Of a stretch of 58,512 bases of DNA, positions 1 to 6,965 are shown in pieces; position 1 is the stretch's first letter; the number at the start of each line of letters is the position of its first letter. The DNA lies in the IMG/VR virus record IMGVR_UViG_3300044646_001108, positions 1 to 58,512 of that record. The stretch is one strand, 5' to 3'. Source of the stretch: a virus. Both the position numbers and the translations under genes were made by a program. Under the pieces are notes generated by a model that was not told where the DNA came from, did not search any database, and was given only the letters and a program-made list of their open reading frames with translations.

Positions 1-55
1 CTTTGATTCATCGGGTCCAAGCTTCATCATCTGCACCCGCCACTTCCATGTCGGC
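1..55. repeat. Left copy of the 55-bp terminal overlap
   Basis: Matches 58458-58512 at 52 of 55 positions (differences at offsets 35, 43 and 52). It shows the sequence is circular or permuted. Confidence 0.9.
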
Positions 56-462
56 ATGAATAGACCCGTTCCGTTGCAGTGCCAACAGCTGTCCGACGCC
101 TTGCGCTTTGGCACGTTGAACTTGTTTGGCGGCGCGTAGCTGTTGAGCTTTGTCCCAGTCCCGTTGCATGCCTTGCAAATTCGGATCATCCATTCAAGCA
201 ACGCCTGCTGCGCGATGATGGCTGCTCGATCCTGACCAATGCCGATCCTCTTCCTTCGACCGGAGCGGATCAATGTGTTCGACAGCAGTTCGATGCTGTT
301 CTGTAGTTCGCTGTTGTGACCTGCAGAGCGAAGGGCTTGCAGCGTAGAGCCAAGCCGTGAGGCGAACGCAAGCGCGGCAACGATCTCGATGTCGTGATGT
401 AGCTCGTCAGCCTTGAGGTTGCCGCTGTTGAGCGCTGAACCTATGCGCTCATGCGTCGCCAT
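1..462 (-). CDS. Cys-rich (two CxxC) regulator, N-terminal part; antitermination-like candidate
   Basis: The ATG is at 462-460, behind an AGGGGG Shine-Dalgarno, and overlaps the end of the upstream nuclease gene by 14 nt. The frame stays open to base 1 and resumes at 58457 near the right edge, giving about 187 residues when joined. Two knuckles, CKACNGTG (Cys about 96 and 99) and CWHCNGTG (about 126 and 129), look like a DnaJ-type or Q-type zinc-binding unit. It is nearly the last gene of the leftward early operon. Phage Q-type antiterminators that switch on late genes often have this position and similar Cys motifs, but that role is an inference. A short alternative open frame at 8-193 is rejected because this frame explains both edges. 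Confidence 0.75.
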   Translation of the reverse strand, partial: MATHERIGSALNSGNLKADELHHDIEIVAALAFASRLGSTLQALRSAGHNSELQNSIELLSNTLIRSGRRKRIGIGQDRAAIIAQQALLEWMIRICKACNGTGTKLNSYAPPNKFNVPKRKASDSCWHCNGTGLFMPTWKWRVQMMKLGPDESK

Positions 463-790
463 CCGCACCCCCTACGATGCGGTCACGCATCATGTGGACG
501 AACTGGTCGAGCCTCAACATCACAAGCGGTCGCGTGTCCCCATCAACTCTCATCACCACCACTGGTATCTCGGTTGCCACGGACCCAGCTTCGCACTGCC
601 GCATGAAATTGATCACTGACAGCTGTTTGCGTCGCTTCACTTCGATCCGGAACGGCGGCACGTTGATGTCCTCTCCGCTGTCCCTTGCTTGTCCCAGTTT
701 TCTTTTTACCGCCACCCCTAACTGGTCGCTGAGGTAGGTTGCGATCTCCCTTTCCGTCGAGGCTCCTCGATCTCGCTGTAGTTTGCCCAT
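449..790 (-). CDS. PDDEXK nuclease, Holliday-junction-resolvase-like
   Basis: A 113-residue protein starting at ATG 790 after AGGAAGAG. The N-terminus GASTEREIA is the helix with the first acidic residue of Hjc/PDDEXK enzymes. RDSGEDI supplies the metal-binding Asp and FRIEVKRRK the ExK pair (about E49, K51). Known relatives in phages cut branched or recombining DNA; the exact substrate cannot be read here. It sits in the leftward early operon beside a DUF1364 nuclease. A longer start at 895 would overlap the zinc-ribbon frame and lacks motif support. Confidence 0.8.
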   Translation of the reverse strand: MGKLQRDRGASTEREIATYLSDQLGVAVKRKLGQARDSGEDINVPPFRIEVKRRKQLSVINFMRQCEAGSVATEIPVVVMRVDGDTRPLVMLRLDQFVHMMRDRIVGGADGDA

Positions 791-935
791 CACTCTTCCT
801 TTTCTTCTGATAACAGCTGTTGCACACCCGTGTTCGCCTGCCAACAGACAAGACGTAGGTGAGCTTTGATCCTTGGGTGGGCGACGGCTTCCCACACATC
901 GCGCACGTAAACCTCTGCAGATACGGTGAGTTCAT
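543..935 (-). CDS. Putative zinc-ribbon protein overlapping the PDDEXK gene
   Basis: The ATG at 935 overlaps the TGA of the preceding DUF1364 gene as ATGA, which argues for a real coupled start. The first 50 residues hold CAMC and CNSC, 27 residues apart, a classic zinc-ribbon spacing. No stop appears until 543, so the C-terminal 80 residues (basic, low complexity) overlap the nuclease gene at 449-790 in another frame. Either the protein truly extends there or the frame is shortened by an unseen event. Function is unknown. Confidence 0.45.
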   Translation of the reverse strand: MNSPYLQRFTCAMCGKPSPTQGSKLTYVLSVGRRTRVCNSCYQKKRKSDGQTTARSRSLDGKGDRNLPQRPVRGGGKKKTGTSKGQRRGHQRAAVPDRSEATQTAVSDQFHAAVRSWVRGNRDTSGGDES

Positions 936-1231
936 CGAACACTGAGCCTCCCGTCTTCAATGAGCCACGCGATGGTGTCTCGGTGGGCTTCTTCCCAGGC
1001 GCGGCGCTTCTCTTCCAGGCTCCAGTTCTTGCCCTGGTCGATTTCCATGTGGCACTTGTTGCAGACCGCAGCGACTCGGTAGTCGTGAGCCTTGATGCCC
1101 TTGCCCTTGCCGTCTCTTAGCTGATTGCTGTGGGCGGGGACGATGTTGGTCCCGTCGCCGTGGCACCTGCAGACAAAGCAGAACGGCGCGTCGTGCAAGT
1201 GATCAAGAAGCTTGCGGCTGCGCCAGTTCAT
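932..1231 (-). CDS. YbcO-like nuclease (DUF1364 family)
   Basis: A 99-residue protein beginning MNWRSRK, with ATG 1231 overlapping the upstream TGA (ATGA). The family pattern is visible: CFVCRC near the start, then a HSN motif, GKGIKAHDY and CNKCHMEID, which form an HNH-like zinc-binding nuclease core. DUF1364/YbcO proteins are encoded in the recombination or nin regions of lambdoid phages and act on DNA. Here the gene is followed by a zinc ribbon and a PDDEXK protein, so the cluster looks like a DNA-processing set. Confidence 0.75.
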   Translation of the reverse strand: MNWRSRKLLDHLHDAPFCFVCRCHGDGTNIVPAHSNQLRDGKGKGIKAHDYRVAAVCNKCHMEIDQGKNWSLEEKRRAWEEAHRDTIAWLIEDGRLSVR

Positions 1232-1683
1232 AGGCTTGGGGAGACCGCAGCGCGGTGAGCGTTGAACGGAGCGAGGATCAAGCGTCTGAACCCATCTGCA
1301 GCAGCGGGGTCTTTGTCCAGTAGCGATCGACTGCTGATGCCAAGCATCGAGCAGATGTAGTTGCGAGCAGATGGCTCGTCGCAGATTGAGTCGAAGCTCC
1401 TGGCGCTTGCCCAGTTGTAGAACTCCGGGTCTCGGCAAAGCAGGAACGCCTGCTGCGACAGCGTCTTCGGATGTTCAACAGCCTGCTCGTCGTCGCCAAT
1501 CTGAACAAGCACCGCCATGAACCTCTGCCCCGCTCGCTTACCCTGGCGGATGGTGAAGTCTCTGAACGGGTGTGCTTCGCCCTCGTCGTCAAGCAAGAAG
1601 GTCACTGTCCTGCCGCGAGTGGATGACTCCGCCCACTGCAGCAGCATGACCTCGCCTTGGAATGCAATCTTTTCTGCGTCCAC
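1228..1683 (-). CDS. Conserved-type phage protein of unknown function
   Basis: A 151-residue protein, mostly soluble, with MDAEKIAFQGEVMLLQWAES at the N-terminus and no transmembrane segment or recognisable catalytic motif. The middle has a QRFMAVLVQIGDDEQ strand pattern and the C-terminal half contains CRDPEFYNWAS. Proteins of this look are common beside phage recombination nucleases, but I do not recognise a function. It is coupled by ATGA to the DUF1364 gene and lies 3 nt past the gene that ends at 1687. Confidence 0.7.
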   Translation of the reverse strand: MDAEKIAFQGEVMLLQWAESSTRGRTVTFLLDDEGEAHPFRDFTIRQGKRAGQRFMAVLVQIGDDEQAVEHPKTLSQQAFLLCRDPEFYNWASARSFDSICDEPSARNYICSMLGISSRSLLDKDPAAADGFRRLILAPFNAHRAAVSPSL

Positions 1684-1686
1684 TCC

Positions 1687-1992
1687 TCACTCCTTGTAGC
1701 GCATCAGTTGCCGGTACTTCTCGGCTTTGGTTGTTGGGCGCTTCGACTTAACAGCTGTTCGCTGTTGTTGCTTAGCGTTCGGTATTGTTTCTGGGCAATC
1801 TTTTGCGGGCACGGGCACACCAGGAGGGCTCGGCTCGCCCCATTCGTTCCCGTCGACGTTCAAGTACGTGATCTTGCTTCCTGGGAACTGGTCCATCAGC
1901 GAGCGGATGTCCTTGAACAGCTGGTCAACATGCGGCTTTTCTTTGCGGACCGCAGCGAAATAATCTTTGTCAGCCTGTGTGAACTTCATCAT
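1687..1992 (-). CDS. Small basic hypothetical protein
   Basis: A 101-residue protein starting MMKFTQADKDYFAAVRKEKP; tandem ATGs at 1992 and 1989 follow GAGGAG, so either may be used. The N-terminal half is helical, and the C-terminal half is Lys/Gln/Arg-rich (KQQQRTAVKSKRPTTKAEK), suggesting nucleic-acid contact. No family recognised. It belongs to the leftward replication operon. Confidence 0.65.
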   Translation of the reverse strand: MMKFTQADKDYFAAVRKEKPHVDQLFKDIRSLMDQFPGSKITYLNVDGNEWGEPSPPGVPVPAKDCPETIPNAKQQQRTAVKSKRPTTKAEKYRQLMRYKE

Positions 1993-2000
1993 TCGACTCC

Positions 2001-2252
2001 TCACCCTTCCAATCCAACTACGTGGCATGAGTGGTGAAGCGCTGTCTCTCTCGACTCGCCGCGCTTCAAGACTACGTGTCTGGTGCCGCTCGGCGTGACG
2101 TGTTCGCGCCTGATGAACTCGTACACCTCGCCTGTCCGCAGCAGCGTGAACAGCTGTCCTGGTTGCATGTTCCTGACCTTCTTGCGAGCAGGGCACCTGC
2201 GCCCCTGGTAGCAGTTGCCGTGGCATGGAGGACAGGTCTGCTCGACGCTCAC
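2001..2252 (-). CDS. Small Cys-rich hypothetical protein
   Basis: An 83-residue protein whose ATG (2252) overlaps the helicase stop as ATGA. The N-terminus CPPCHGNCYQGRRC has four closely spaced Cys that could bind one zinc. A second domain from MQPGQLFTLLRTGEVYEFIRR looks like a small beta-barrel and could also be made from that internal Met. No function assigned. Confidence 0.65.
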   Translation of the reverse strand: MSVEQTCPPCHGNCYQGRRCPARKKVRNMQPGQLFTLLRTGEVYEFIRREHVTPSGTRHVVLKRGESRETALHHSCHVVGLEG

Positions 2253-3268
2253 GACAGCTGTTCCTCGACCAGGATTCCTGTTTCCTTCGCGACCAGACCT
2301 GGCGGAACGTATCTCGGGACCTCGAATCCGTGCGGTCTGCCCTGAACCTGACGCTCATGGAAGCTGTTGCCTTCGCTGTGATACCAAAGCCGGACAGTTG
2401 CCTCCTCGCCGCCGTCTCTGTTCTTGACGACGATGACCTGGGCATCACTCCATGCCTTCGCGTCATCGAGCAAAGGCTTGCCGTCCTTCATGCGCCGCTC
2501 GTTCTCAGCCTTCGCGCCCTCCTCCTTGACCACGCGCTCCTTCATCTTGTTGCGGTAGACCAGGACGACGTTGTCAACGCGGTCAGTGATGGCGCCAGTG
2601 CCCTTGATGTCGTACTTGCCTGGAATCTTTTCCTCAGACTCAAGCTTGCGAATGTGGTGGACAACGTGAATGTGAATCTCATGCGCCCTCGCCATCTCGC
2701 AGAGCTTGAAGACAAAATCCTTCTGGCTGTTGTAGTCGTCTTCGCCCGAGACGCAGCACATGAGGTTGTCGATGAAGAAGTGGTGGCACTTGTTCTCAAG
2801 CGCGGCGTACTTGACGATGCCCTGCACGTCAGACATCGAGGCGGTGCCCCTGACGTCCGCATACCAGAGCTTGTCTGTTGCCCAGTGGATGAAGTCCTTC
2901 GCGTACTGGGGTGAGGGCAAGCCCCCAGCAGCCTGAAGAATCATGCGGCTGTTCAGTGCTTCGGGCAGCATCTCGAAAGACGCAACGCCGCAGCGGTATC
3001 CCTGCTGCATGAAGCCAAGCTCAACCTGACTGATGATCAGTGACTTGCCGTGCCCATTCGCACCAGCCCAGAGGGTGACCTCTCCAGGCTTGAACTGCAG
3101 ATTCAGGTTTCCCCAGGGCAGCTTGGCAAAGACGCTTGAGTTGTCTCCATACATCCGCTGCAGCGTCTCTTCCACGAAGTCGGATGGCTTGCGCATCGTG
3201 TGCGCCTTGCTCTCCTGCTGCTTGAGGTAGGCACCGAAATCGAATGAGTCCGGGACCGTCTTAAACAT
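2249..3268 (-). CDS. Replicative DNA helicase, DnaB/T7 gp4 C-terminal type
   Basis: About 339 residues from ATG 3268 (a GTG at 3280 is the alternative). It has a RecA-type ATPase core: Walker A GANGHGKS near residues 69-76, Walker B HHFFIDNL near 161-168, and an HVVHHIRK segment typical of the H3/H4 region of DnaB. There is no N-terminal primase or DnaB helicase-interaction domain, so it is a helicase-only protein that must rely on a host or separate primase. It lies downstream of a loader-like gene and overlaps the end of the 3261-3707 gene, forming the replication module. Confidence 0.9.
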   Translation of the reverse strand: MFKTVPDSFDFGAYLKQQESKAHTMRKPSDFVEETLQRMYGDNSSVFAKLPWGNLNLQFKPGEVTLWAGANGHGKSLIISQVELGFMQQGYRCGVASFEMLPEALNSRMILQAAGGLPSPQYAKDFIHWATDKLWYADVRGTASMSDVQGIVKYAALENKCHHFFIDNLMCCVSGEDDYNSQKDFVFKLCEMARAHEIHIHVVHHIRKLESEEKIPGKYDIKGTGAITDRVDNVVLVYRNKMKERVVKEEGAKAENERRMKDGKPLLDDAKAWSDAQVIVVKNRDGGEEATVRLWYHSEGNSFHERQVQGRPHGFEVPRYVPPGLVAKETGILVEEQLS

Positions 3269-3707
3269 ACGCACTCTCACTCATCGATTCATGTATCCAC
3301 AAAGCCCACTCTTCATTCATCGACCGGAACCAGGGGAAGAATTCCAGGGTCCACACCCACTGATCGCGGGGTCGCTCGATGCTCTCCGGCGTCGGTAGGT
3401 AGCTCACGTCGTAGCCCTTTACCTCGTCGTAAAACCAAGCCTGCACTGGGTTGGCTTCCCCGCACAGCTGTTCGAACAGACCCATCTTCGCCTGTTCAGC
3501 GTTGCAGACAACGACGGTGGGCAGGCTCTTCAAAAACCGCCAGTCGTAATCCTTGCCTGGGATCGCCCTCACAAATGCGTATGGCTCCGTGTTCATGCGC
3601 ATGCGAGCGGGCAGCAAAGAGACGAAGACCATCTCCGGCGCCAGCTTGCGCATGCGCGACATGAGAATGGTCTCGCCACCGAATGGGAGCTTGGTCGGGT
3701 CGATCAT
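3261..3707 (-). CDS. Hypothetical protein in the replication module
   Basis: A 148-residue protein rich in aromatic residues (WVWTLEFFPWFRSMNEEWALW near the C-terminus), with no transmembrane helix and no motif I recognise. It is wedged between the loader-like protein and the helicase with 4-8 nt overlaps on both sides, so a role in replication or a helicase partner is likely by position only. Confidence 0.65.
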   Translation of the reverse strand: MIDPTKLPFGGETILMSRMRKLAPEMVFVSLLPARMRMNTEPYAFVRAIPGKDYDWRFLKSLPTVVVCNAEQAKMGLFEQLCGEANPVQAWFYDEVKGYDVSYLPTPESIERPRDQWVWTLEFFPWFRSMNEEWALWIHESMSESAYV

Positions 3708-4135
3708 TTGAAGCTGCTGAAGTCTTCGGTCTCAACCTCATCCAAGTACCGCTTCTGGCTGAGATACGTACCGGCGTGGGGAACGAACCGACCGCCCTGG
3801 TCAGTCCACTGAGGTGTTTGTTTGATCGCGGCGAGATGAGCGAGGATGACCTCGCGCTTGGAGCCAAGGTTGTGCCTCTTCCACACCTCCAAGGCGCGAG
3901 CTTTCGCGTCTTTTCTGGGGTACTGAGACCAGAACTCGTCGAAGCCAACCGCCGCATCTGGCGACTCCTCGACCGGCTCTCTCACCCTTATCAAGAATTT
4001 GCCGACCTGCTTGGCTTGGTCGGCTGTAATGCAGATCGTGACAACGTCATCAGCTGTCGATCCAACCTGCTGCTGGATGGTGAATACACCACCTTCCTCA
4101 ACTACGCTTACTGGGAAATGTTCCAGGGTTTCCAT
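3704..4135 (-). CDS. Replication initiator/helicase-loader-like protein
   Basis: About 143 residues from ATG 4135, behind GGAGG; the frame is open further to 4201, but the promoter and repeats sit there. The C-terminal block GFDEFWSQYPRKDAKARALE followed by W...HNLGS and PHAGTYLSQKRYLDE is the signature of phage replication proteins of the O/DnaT-like class. This domain is usually fused behind a winged helix, which is absent here. It is the first gene of the replication block and directly follows the TCCTACA repeat region, the likely origin. Confidence 0.75.
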   Translation of the reverse strand: METLEHFPVSVVEEGGVFTIQQQVGSTADDVVTICITADQAKQVGKFLIRVREPVEESPDAAVGFDEFWSQYPRKDAKARALEVWKRHNLGSKREVILAHLAAIKQTPQWTDQGGRFVPHAGTYLSQKRYLDEVETEDFSSFK

Positions 4136-4497
4136 AGACGCCTCCTTCATGGTGTCCTCAAAAGGGAAAGTAATCCTACATTTGGAATTGCTTTTTGACA
4201 ATCCCCTTTGATAAGTTTTTACACCTAAAGGGTAGGCATAGTCCTACAGCACCCGGCGTGTTGTCCTACAGACATTGCTTCCTGGCTCCTGTATCCCCGT
4301 TGGTGGGCGGACTCAGCCTTAGACCGAGCCCTTTACATGCCATCCCCGCCGGAGCCGCATGACTCGCCAGCCTCTTCGCGGATGGGTGCTGGCTTCGCCG
4401 CCCATGTGTCCCCTGTTCCACCGCTGACAACCAGTAGGGGTATCGCCGCCCAGCCCTGTCGTCTCAATCACCAACCGGGCAGCATGTAGACAATCGC
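4136..4497. other. Non-coding block with TCCTACA repeats; candidate origin or control region
   Basis: About 360 bases without a convincing gene. TCCTACA occurs at 4174, 4242 and 4264 in the same orientation, the latter two as GTCCTACAG. GTAGG at 4232-4236 faces the second copy to make the dyad GTAGG-N6-CCTAC. The rest (4275-4497) is GC-rich and could fold, but I see no tRNA or known RNA. Its position just before the initiator/helicase genes is typical of a phage origin or an attenuated leader. Confidence 0.45.
4173..4201 (-). promoter_or_regulatory. Candidate leftward promoter for the replication genes
   Basis: On the minus strand TTGTCA (4201-4196) and TAGGAT (4178-4173) are separated by 17 bases. 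The -10 overlaps the first TCCTACA repeat, so a protein binding that repeat could control it. Confidence 0.45.
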
Positions 4498-4809
4498 TCA
4501 GTTGTTGAGCTTGTGCTTGACGAAGTCCCAGTCGATGGTGTCGTTGCTGTAGAGCAGGCTGCGGAAGTCAATCGCGCCGTTGGTGAACTTGTCGATGGCA
4601 ATCGCAATCGGCAGCGACACGGTGTTTGCCCTGTAGATCAGCGCGGTGATGTAGGTTCCACTGACGCCAGCCATGTGACCGAGACGATCTCGATCAAGCT
4701 GCGACAGCGAGCGGATCAACGCCTTGTGTGCGCCCTCTGGCTGCTGCGGCTGCGCAGCCTCCTCGAAGTGGGTCACCTGCGGCACGTCTTCGATGACGGT
4801 TGTGTTCAT
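4498..4809 (-). CDS. Cro-like/YdaS-type helix-turn-helix regulator
   Basis: 103 residues from ATG 4809, with AAGGAG ten bases upstream; earlier in-frame Mets lie in the promoter and are excluded. A Gln/Pro-rich N-terminal arm precedes a DNA-binding domain near residues 40-85 (RDRLGHMAGVSGTYITALIY), which has the helix-turn-helix spacing of small Cro or YdaS proteins. It is divergent from the S24 repressor across a shared operator region, so it is the likely antirepressor-side switch protein and first gene of the leftward early transcript. Confidence 0.75.
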   Translation of the reverse strand: MNTTVIEDVPQVTHFEEAAQPQQPEGAHKALIRSLSQLDRDRLGHMAGVSGTYITALIYRANTVSLPIAIAIDKFTNGAIDFRSLLYSNDTIDWDFVKHKLNN

Positions 4810-4829
4810 GGGTACGGTTCTCCTTGAAG

Positions 4830-4845
4830 AATACCTTTCGGTATT
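4830..4845. promoter_or_regulatory. Repressor operator, perfect dyad
   Basis: Reads AATACCTTTCGGTATT on the plus strand: 6-bp arms around four bases (AATACCGAAAGGTATT on the minus strand). It lies just downstream of the leftward -10, where binding would block transcription of the Cro-like gene. Same consensus as the sites at 5732 and 52449. Confidence 0.75.
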
Positions 4846-4852
4846 GCTCGCC

Positions 4853-4880
4853 ATCTTAGCATGTGTCACACATGAGTCAA
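4853..4880 (-). promoter_or_regulatory. Leftward early promoter (PL-like)
   Basis: TTGACT (4880-4875) and TAAGAT (4858-4853) with a 16-base spacer on the minus strand. An imperfect operator, GATACCGAAAAGGATT (4894-4879), runs into the -35, exactly as at the two other repressed promoters. Confidence 0.65.
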
Positions 4881-4899
4881 TCCTTTTCGGTATCAAGTC

Positions 4900-4928
4900 T
4901 TGCCTTCCTGGTTGGTCGGTCTTACACT
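4900..4928 (+). promoter_or_regulatory. Repressor promoter (PRM-like)
   Basis: TTGCCT (4900-4905), 17 bases, TACACT (4923-4928), about 45 bases before the repressor ATG. It diverges from the leftward promoter, and the imperfect operator lies just upstream. Confidence 0.45.
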
Positions 4929-4972
4929 AGCGGAATCCCTTAGTGGTGTACTAGAGGGTAAAAGGAAGCAAC

Positions 4973-5629
4973 ATGGATGTGTTTGAGACCCGCCGCTTGA
5001 ACGTGGTGGCGTACATAGAGGAGAAGTTCGGGGGGAACAGGGCGGCTTTCTGCAGGGCAACCGGCAAGAACCCCAACCTGATCAACCTTGTGCTGACTGA
5101 CAACCCAGACTACAGAAGGAACATCGGGGAGAAGTTGGCGCGGGACATCGAAGTCAAGGCTTCGCTTCCTTCTGGCTGGCTAGACGCCCCTCGCGGAGTC
5201 GGCGAGCGCAAGACGGCAACGATCCCCATCACGTACTTGCCGTGGGCAATCCCAGACACGCCGCCACTCAAGCCGGACTCCTGCCTGACCGTACCAACAG
5301 ACGACCCCGCCCTGCGAATCCGAGTCTCCGGCACAGCAAACCTGATCATCGTCGTTCAGCAAGAGTCGAGCATGGCTCCGACGATCAAGGTCAACGACTT
5401 CATCTGGGTTGACCTGGGGGTCAAAGCCTTCAACAGCGACGGCGTTTACGTCGTCAGAAATTCAGACGGAACAACCGCCCTCAAGCGGATACAACAGCTG
5501 TCGCCAACCCAGTTCCAGCTGTCCGTTGACGACAAGACCTATGAGCCCCGCGCCGTCAACTCCAAGGCGATGACCAAGCTGCCTATCGTTGGGCGGGTCC
5601 TCTGCGTCTGGGGCTGCAGCATGCTCTGA
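4973..5629 (+). CDS. S24-family (CI/LexA-like) phage repressor
   Basis: A 218-residue protein with an AGGAAG Shine-Dalgarno. Residues about 10-65 form a helix-turn-helix-like domain; residues about 85-218 are the LexA/CI peptidase fold with nucleophile Ser133 in SSMAPTI and general-base Lys171 in TTALKRIQ. It should hold the prophage silent by binding the AATACCGNNNGGTATT dyads at the leftward, rightward and 52.4-kb promoters. I see no Ala-Gly or Cys-Gly dipeptide before Ser133, so RecA-stimulated self-cleavage, if it occurs, uses an atypical site. It is the only plus-strand gene between the two early promoters. Confidence 0.9.
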   Translation: MDVFETRRLNVVAYIEEKFGGNRAAFCRATGKNPNLINLVLTDNPDYRRNIGEKLARDIEVKASLPSGWLDAPRGVGERKTATIPITYLPWAIPDTPPLKPDSCLTVPTDDPALRIRVSGTANLIIVVQQESSMAPTIKVNDFIWVDLGVKAFNSDGVYVVRNSDGTTALKRIQQLSPTQFQLSVDDKTYEPRAVNSKAMTKLPIVGRVLCVWGCSML

Positions 5630-5634
5630 AAAAA

Positions 5635-5655
5635 CGGGTCGCGCTCGGCGACCCG
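5635..5655 (-). terminator. Intrinsic terminator-like hairpin, leftward orientation
   Basis: Eight-bp stem CGGGTCGC/GCGACCCG with a 5-base loop, just after the repressor stop. The run of six A precedes it on the plus strand, so the U-tract follows the hairpin only for leftward transcripts. It would stop antisense transcription entering the repressor gene. Confidence 0.5.
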
Positions 5656-5730
5656 GAAGCCGCTTTCACGGCATGGCAACTACCGCCATGTTGCTGCTTT
5701 GAGTGGCAAACAAAAAGCGTTGCTTCCTGA

Positions 5731-5748
5731 CAATACCGGAAGGTATTG
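5731..5748. promoter_or_regulatory. Repressor operator overlapping the rightward early promoter
   Basis: CAATACCGGAAGGTATTG, a perfect 7+7 dyad around four bases. Its last three bases are the start of the TTGACA -35 box, so a bound repressor would exclude RNA polymerase. Confidence 0.8.
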
Positions 5749-5774
5749 ACAAACGACTTTCCTGTAGCTAAAGT
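5746..5774 (+). promoter_or_regulatory. Rightward early promoter (PR-like)
   Basis: TTGACA (5746-5751), 17 bases, TAAAGT (5769-5774). Expected transcription start about 5781-5782, immediately before an ATG at 5783. Confidence 0.75.
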
Positions 5775-5914
5775 CTCTGGTCATGGACGAATCCATCTAC
5801 CTTGAAGACGACGGGGGTCAAGGCTGGCACCACCAAGAACAGCTGCTGGAGCAGCAGTTGTTCGAGGAGAAACAATCCCGTTTGACATTGTTCAACTGCA
5901 AAAGGAAATCCGAA

Positions 5915-6511
5915 ATGAGCTTGATCGCAAAAGACACTGGTACAGACCGCACCTTCGAACTCGCCCCCGCTGGGGCTTTTGCCGCCCGGTGTTTCCGGGT
6001 GATTGACCTGGGCACCCAGACCTTCTCGGTCATGGGCGAGACCAAGATGGCTCACCAATGCCTCATCAGCTGGGAGCTTGGCAAGACGATGGCTGACGGA
6101 CGCCCGTACACCATCAACGAGAAGTACACCGTATCCCTGCATGAGAAGGCGAAGCTGCGCACGGTCCTCGAATCCTGGCGCGGCAAGAAGTTTACCGAGG
6201 CTGAGCGCAAGGGCTTCGACCTGAAGAACATCCTCGGCAAGGTCTGCTTCATCAACATCGTCCACGCGCAAAAAGGCGAGAAGGAGTTTGCGAACGTGGC
6301 TTCTGTGATGCCGGTGCCAGACGGGATGACCTCTCCTCCCGCATCCAACGAGCAGCTGTACTTCTCGATCAACGACTGGGACGAGTCAGCCTTCCAGAAG
6401 GTGCCCAAGTTCTACCAGGAAATGATCAAGAAGAGCCCCGAGTTCCAGCAGGTCGACGCTGTTGGCACCCCCGGTCCGTCGTCAGACCAAGACGACGACA
6501 TCCCGTTCTGA
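5915..6511 (+). CDS. SSB-like single-strand DNA-binding protein
   Basis: 198 residues from ATG 5915 (AAGGAAA upstream). The sequence has the beta-rich look of phage SSB-type proteins (FELAPAGAFAARCFRVIDLG; SWELGKTMADGRPY; LESWRGKKFTEAE). It ends in the acidic tip DQDDDIPF, the hallmark by which SSB proteins recruit partner enzymes. The frame is open upstream to an ATG at 5783 that sits almost on the predicted mRNA start, so a 44-residue N-terminal extension made by leaderless initiation is possible. It is the first gene of the rightward early operon, ahead of nucleases and MazG. Confidence 0.75.
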   Translation: MSLIAKDTGTDRTFELAPAGAFAARCFRVIDLGTQTFSVMGETKMAHQCLISWELGKTMADGRPYTINEKYTVSLHEKAKLRTVLESWRGKKFTEAERKGFDLKNILGKVCFINIVHAQKGEKEFANVASVMPVPDGMTSPPASNEQLYFSINDWDESAFQKVPKFYQEMIKKSPEFQQVDAVGTPGPSSDQDDDIPF

Positions 6512-6533
6512 AGACCGTTCTGAGGAGGACACT

Positions 6534-6965
6534 ATGACAACACGACTCAAGGTGCTGGAGATGGTCCAGCAAAACCACACGCCGATCACCAGCAAGCAAA
6601 TTGCCAAGGAGCTTGGCGTCCGAATTGAGACCGTCGCCTCTGCGCTGACCGATCTCTGGAAGACCAAGCAGGTGAAGCGTCGCTCCCATGACCGCATGTA
6701 CGAGCGGGGCGGGCGTTTCTACGAGTACGTCCACTCCGATAGCACCCTCCCAGGGTTTGAGTCCCTGGTCCTGCCCCTTGCAAAAAAGACCAGCAAGCGC
6801 AAGAAGCGGGCGGAGGGTGAGCGCCTTGCCGAGTTGCCACAAGCAACGACGCTGTCGCCCACCATCTCCTTCCCCGTTTCTGGCAAGACTGTGTCGTTCA
6901 CCATCCGGGAGGCGCGGCAGCTGCATGAACAGCTGTCGTCGTTGTTTGGGCATGTGGCGCATTAG
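6534..6965 (+). CDS. Winged-helix DNA-binding protein
   Basis: 143 residues, start ATG 6534 after GAGGAGG. Residues about 15-45 (TSKQIAKELGVRIETVASAL) form a helix-turn-helix followed by a wing (KRRSHDRMYERGGRFYEYV). The middle is a Lys-rich linker, and the last 40 residues form a second small domain ending in HEQLSSLFGHVAH. It may be a transcriptional regulator of early genes or a replication accessory; the substrate is unknown. Confidence 0.7.
   Translation: MTTRLKVLEMVQQNHTPITSKQIAKELGVRIETVASALTDLWKTKQVKRRSHDRMYERGGRFYEYVHSDSTLPGFESLVLPLAKKTSKRKKRAEGERLAELPQATTLSPTISFPVSGKTVSFTIREARQLHEQLSSLFGHVAH

Noticed and set aside
8-193. Open frame of 61 codons on the minus strand at the left edge
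   Set aside because: It overlaps the Cys-rich gene in another frame; only the latter continues correctly at the right edge and has CxxC motifs.
5635-5655. Hairpin after the repressor as its own terminator
   Set aside because: The A-run is on the 5' side in the plus direction; only leftward transcripts would have the U-tract.
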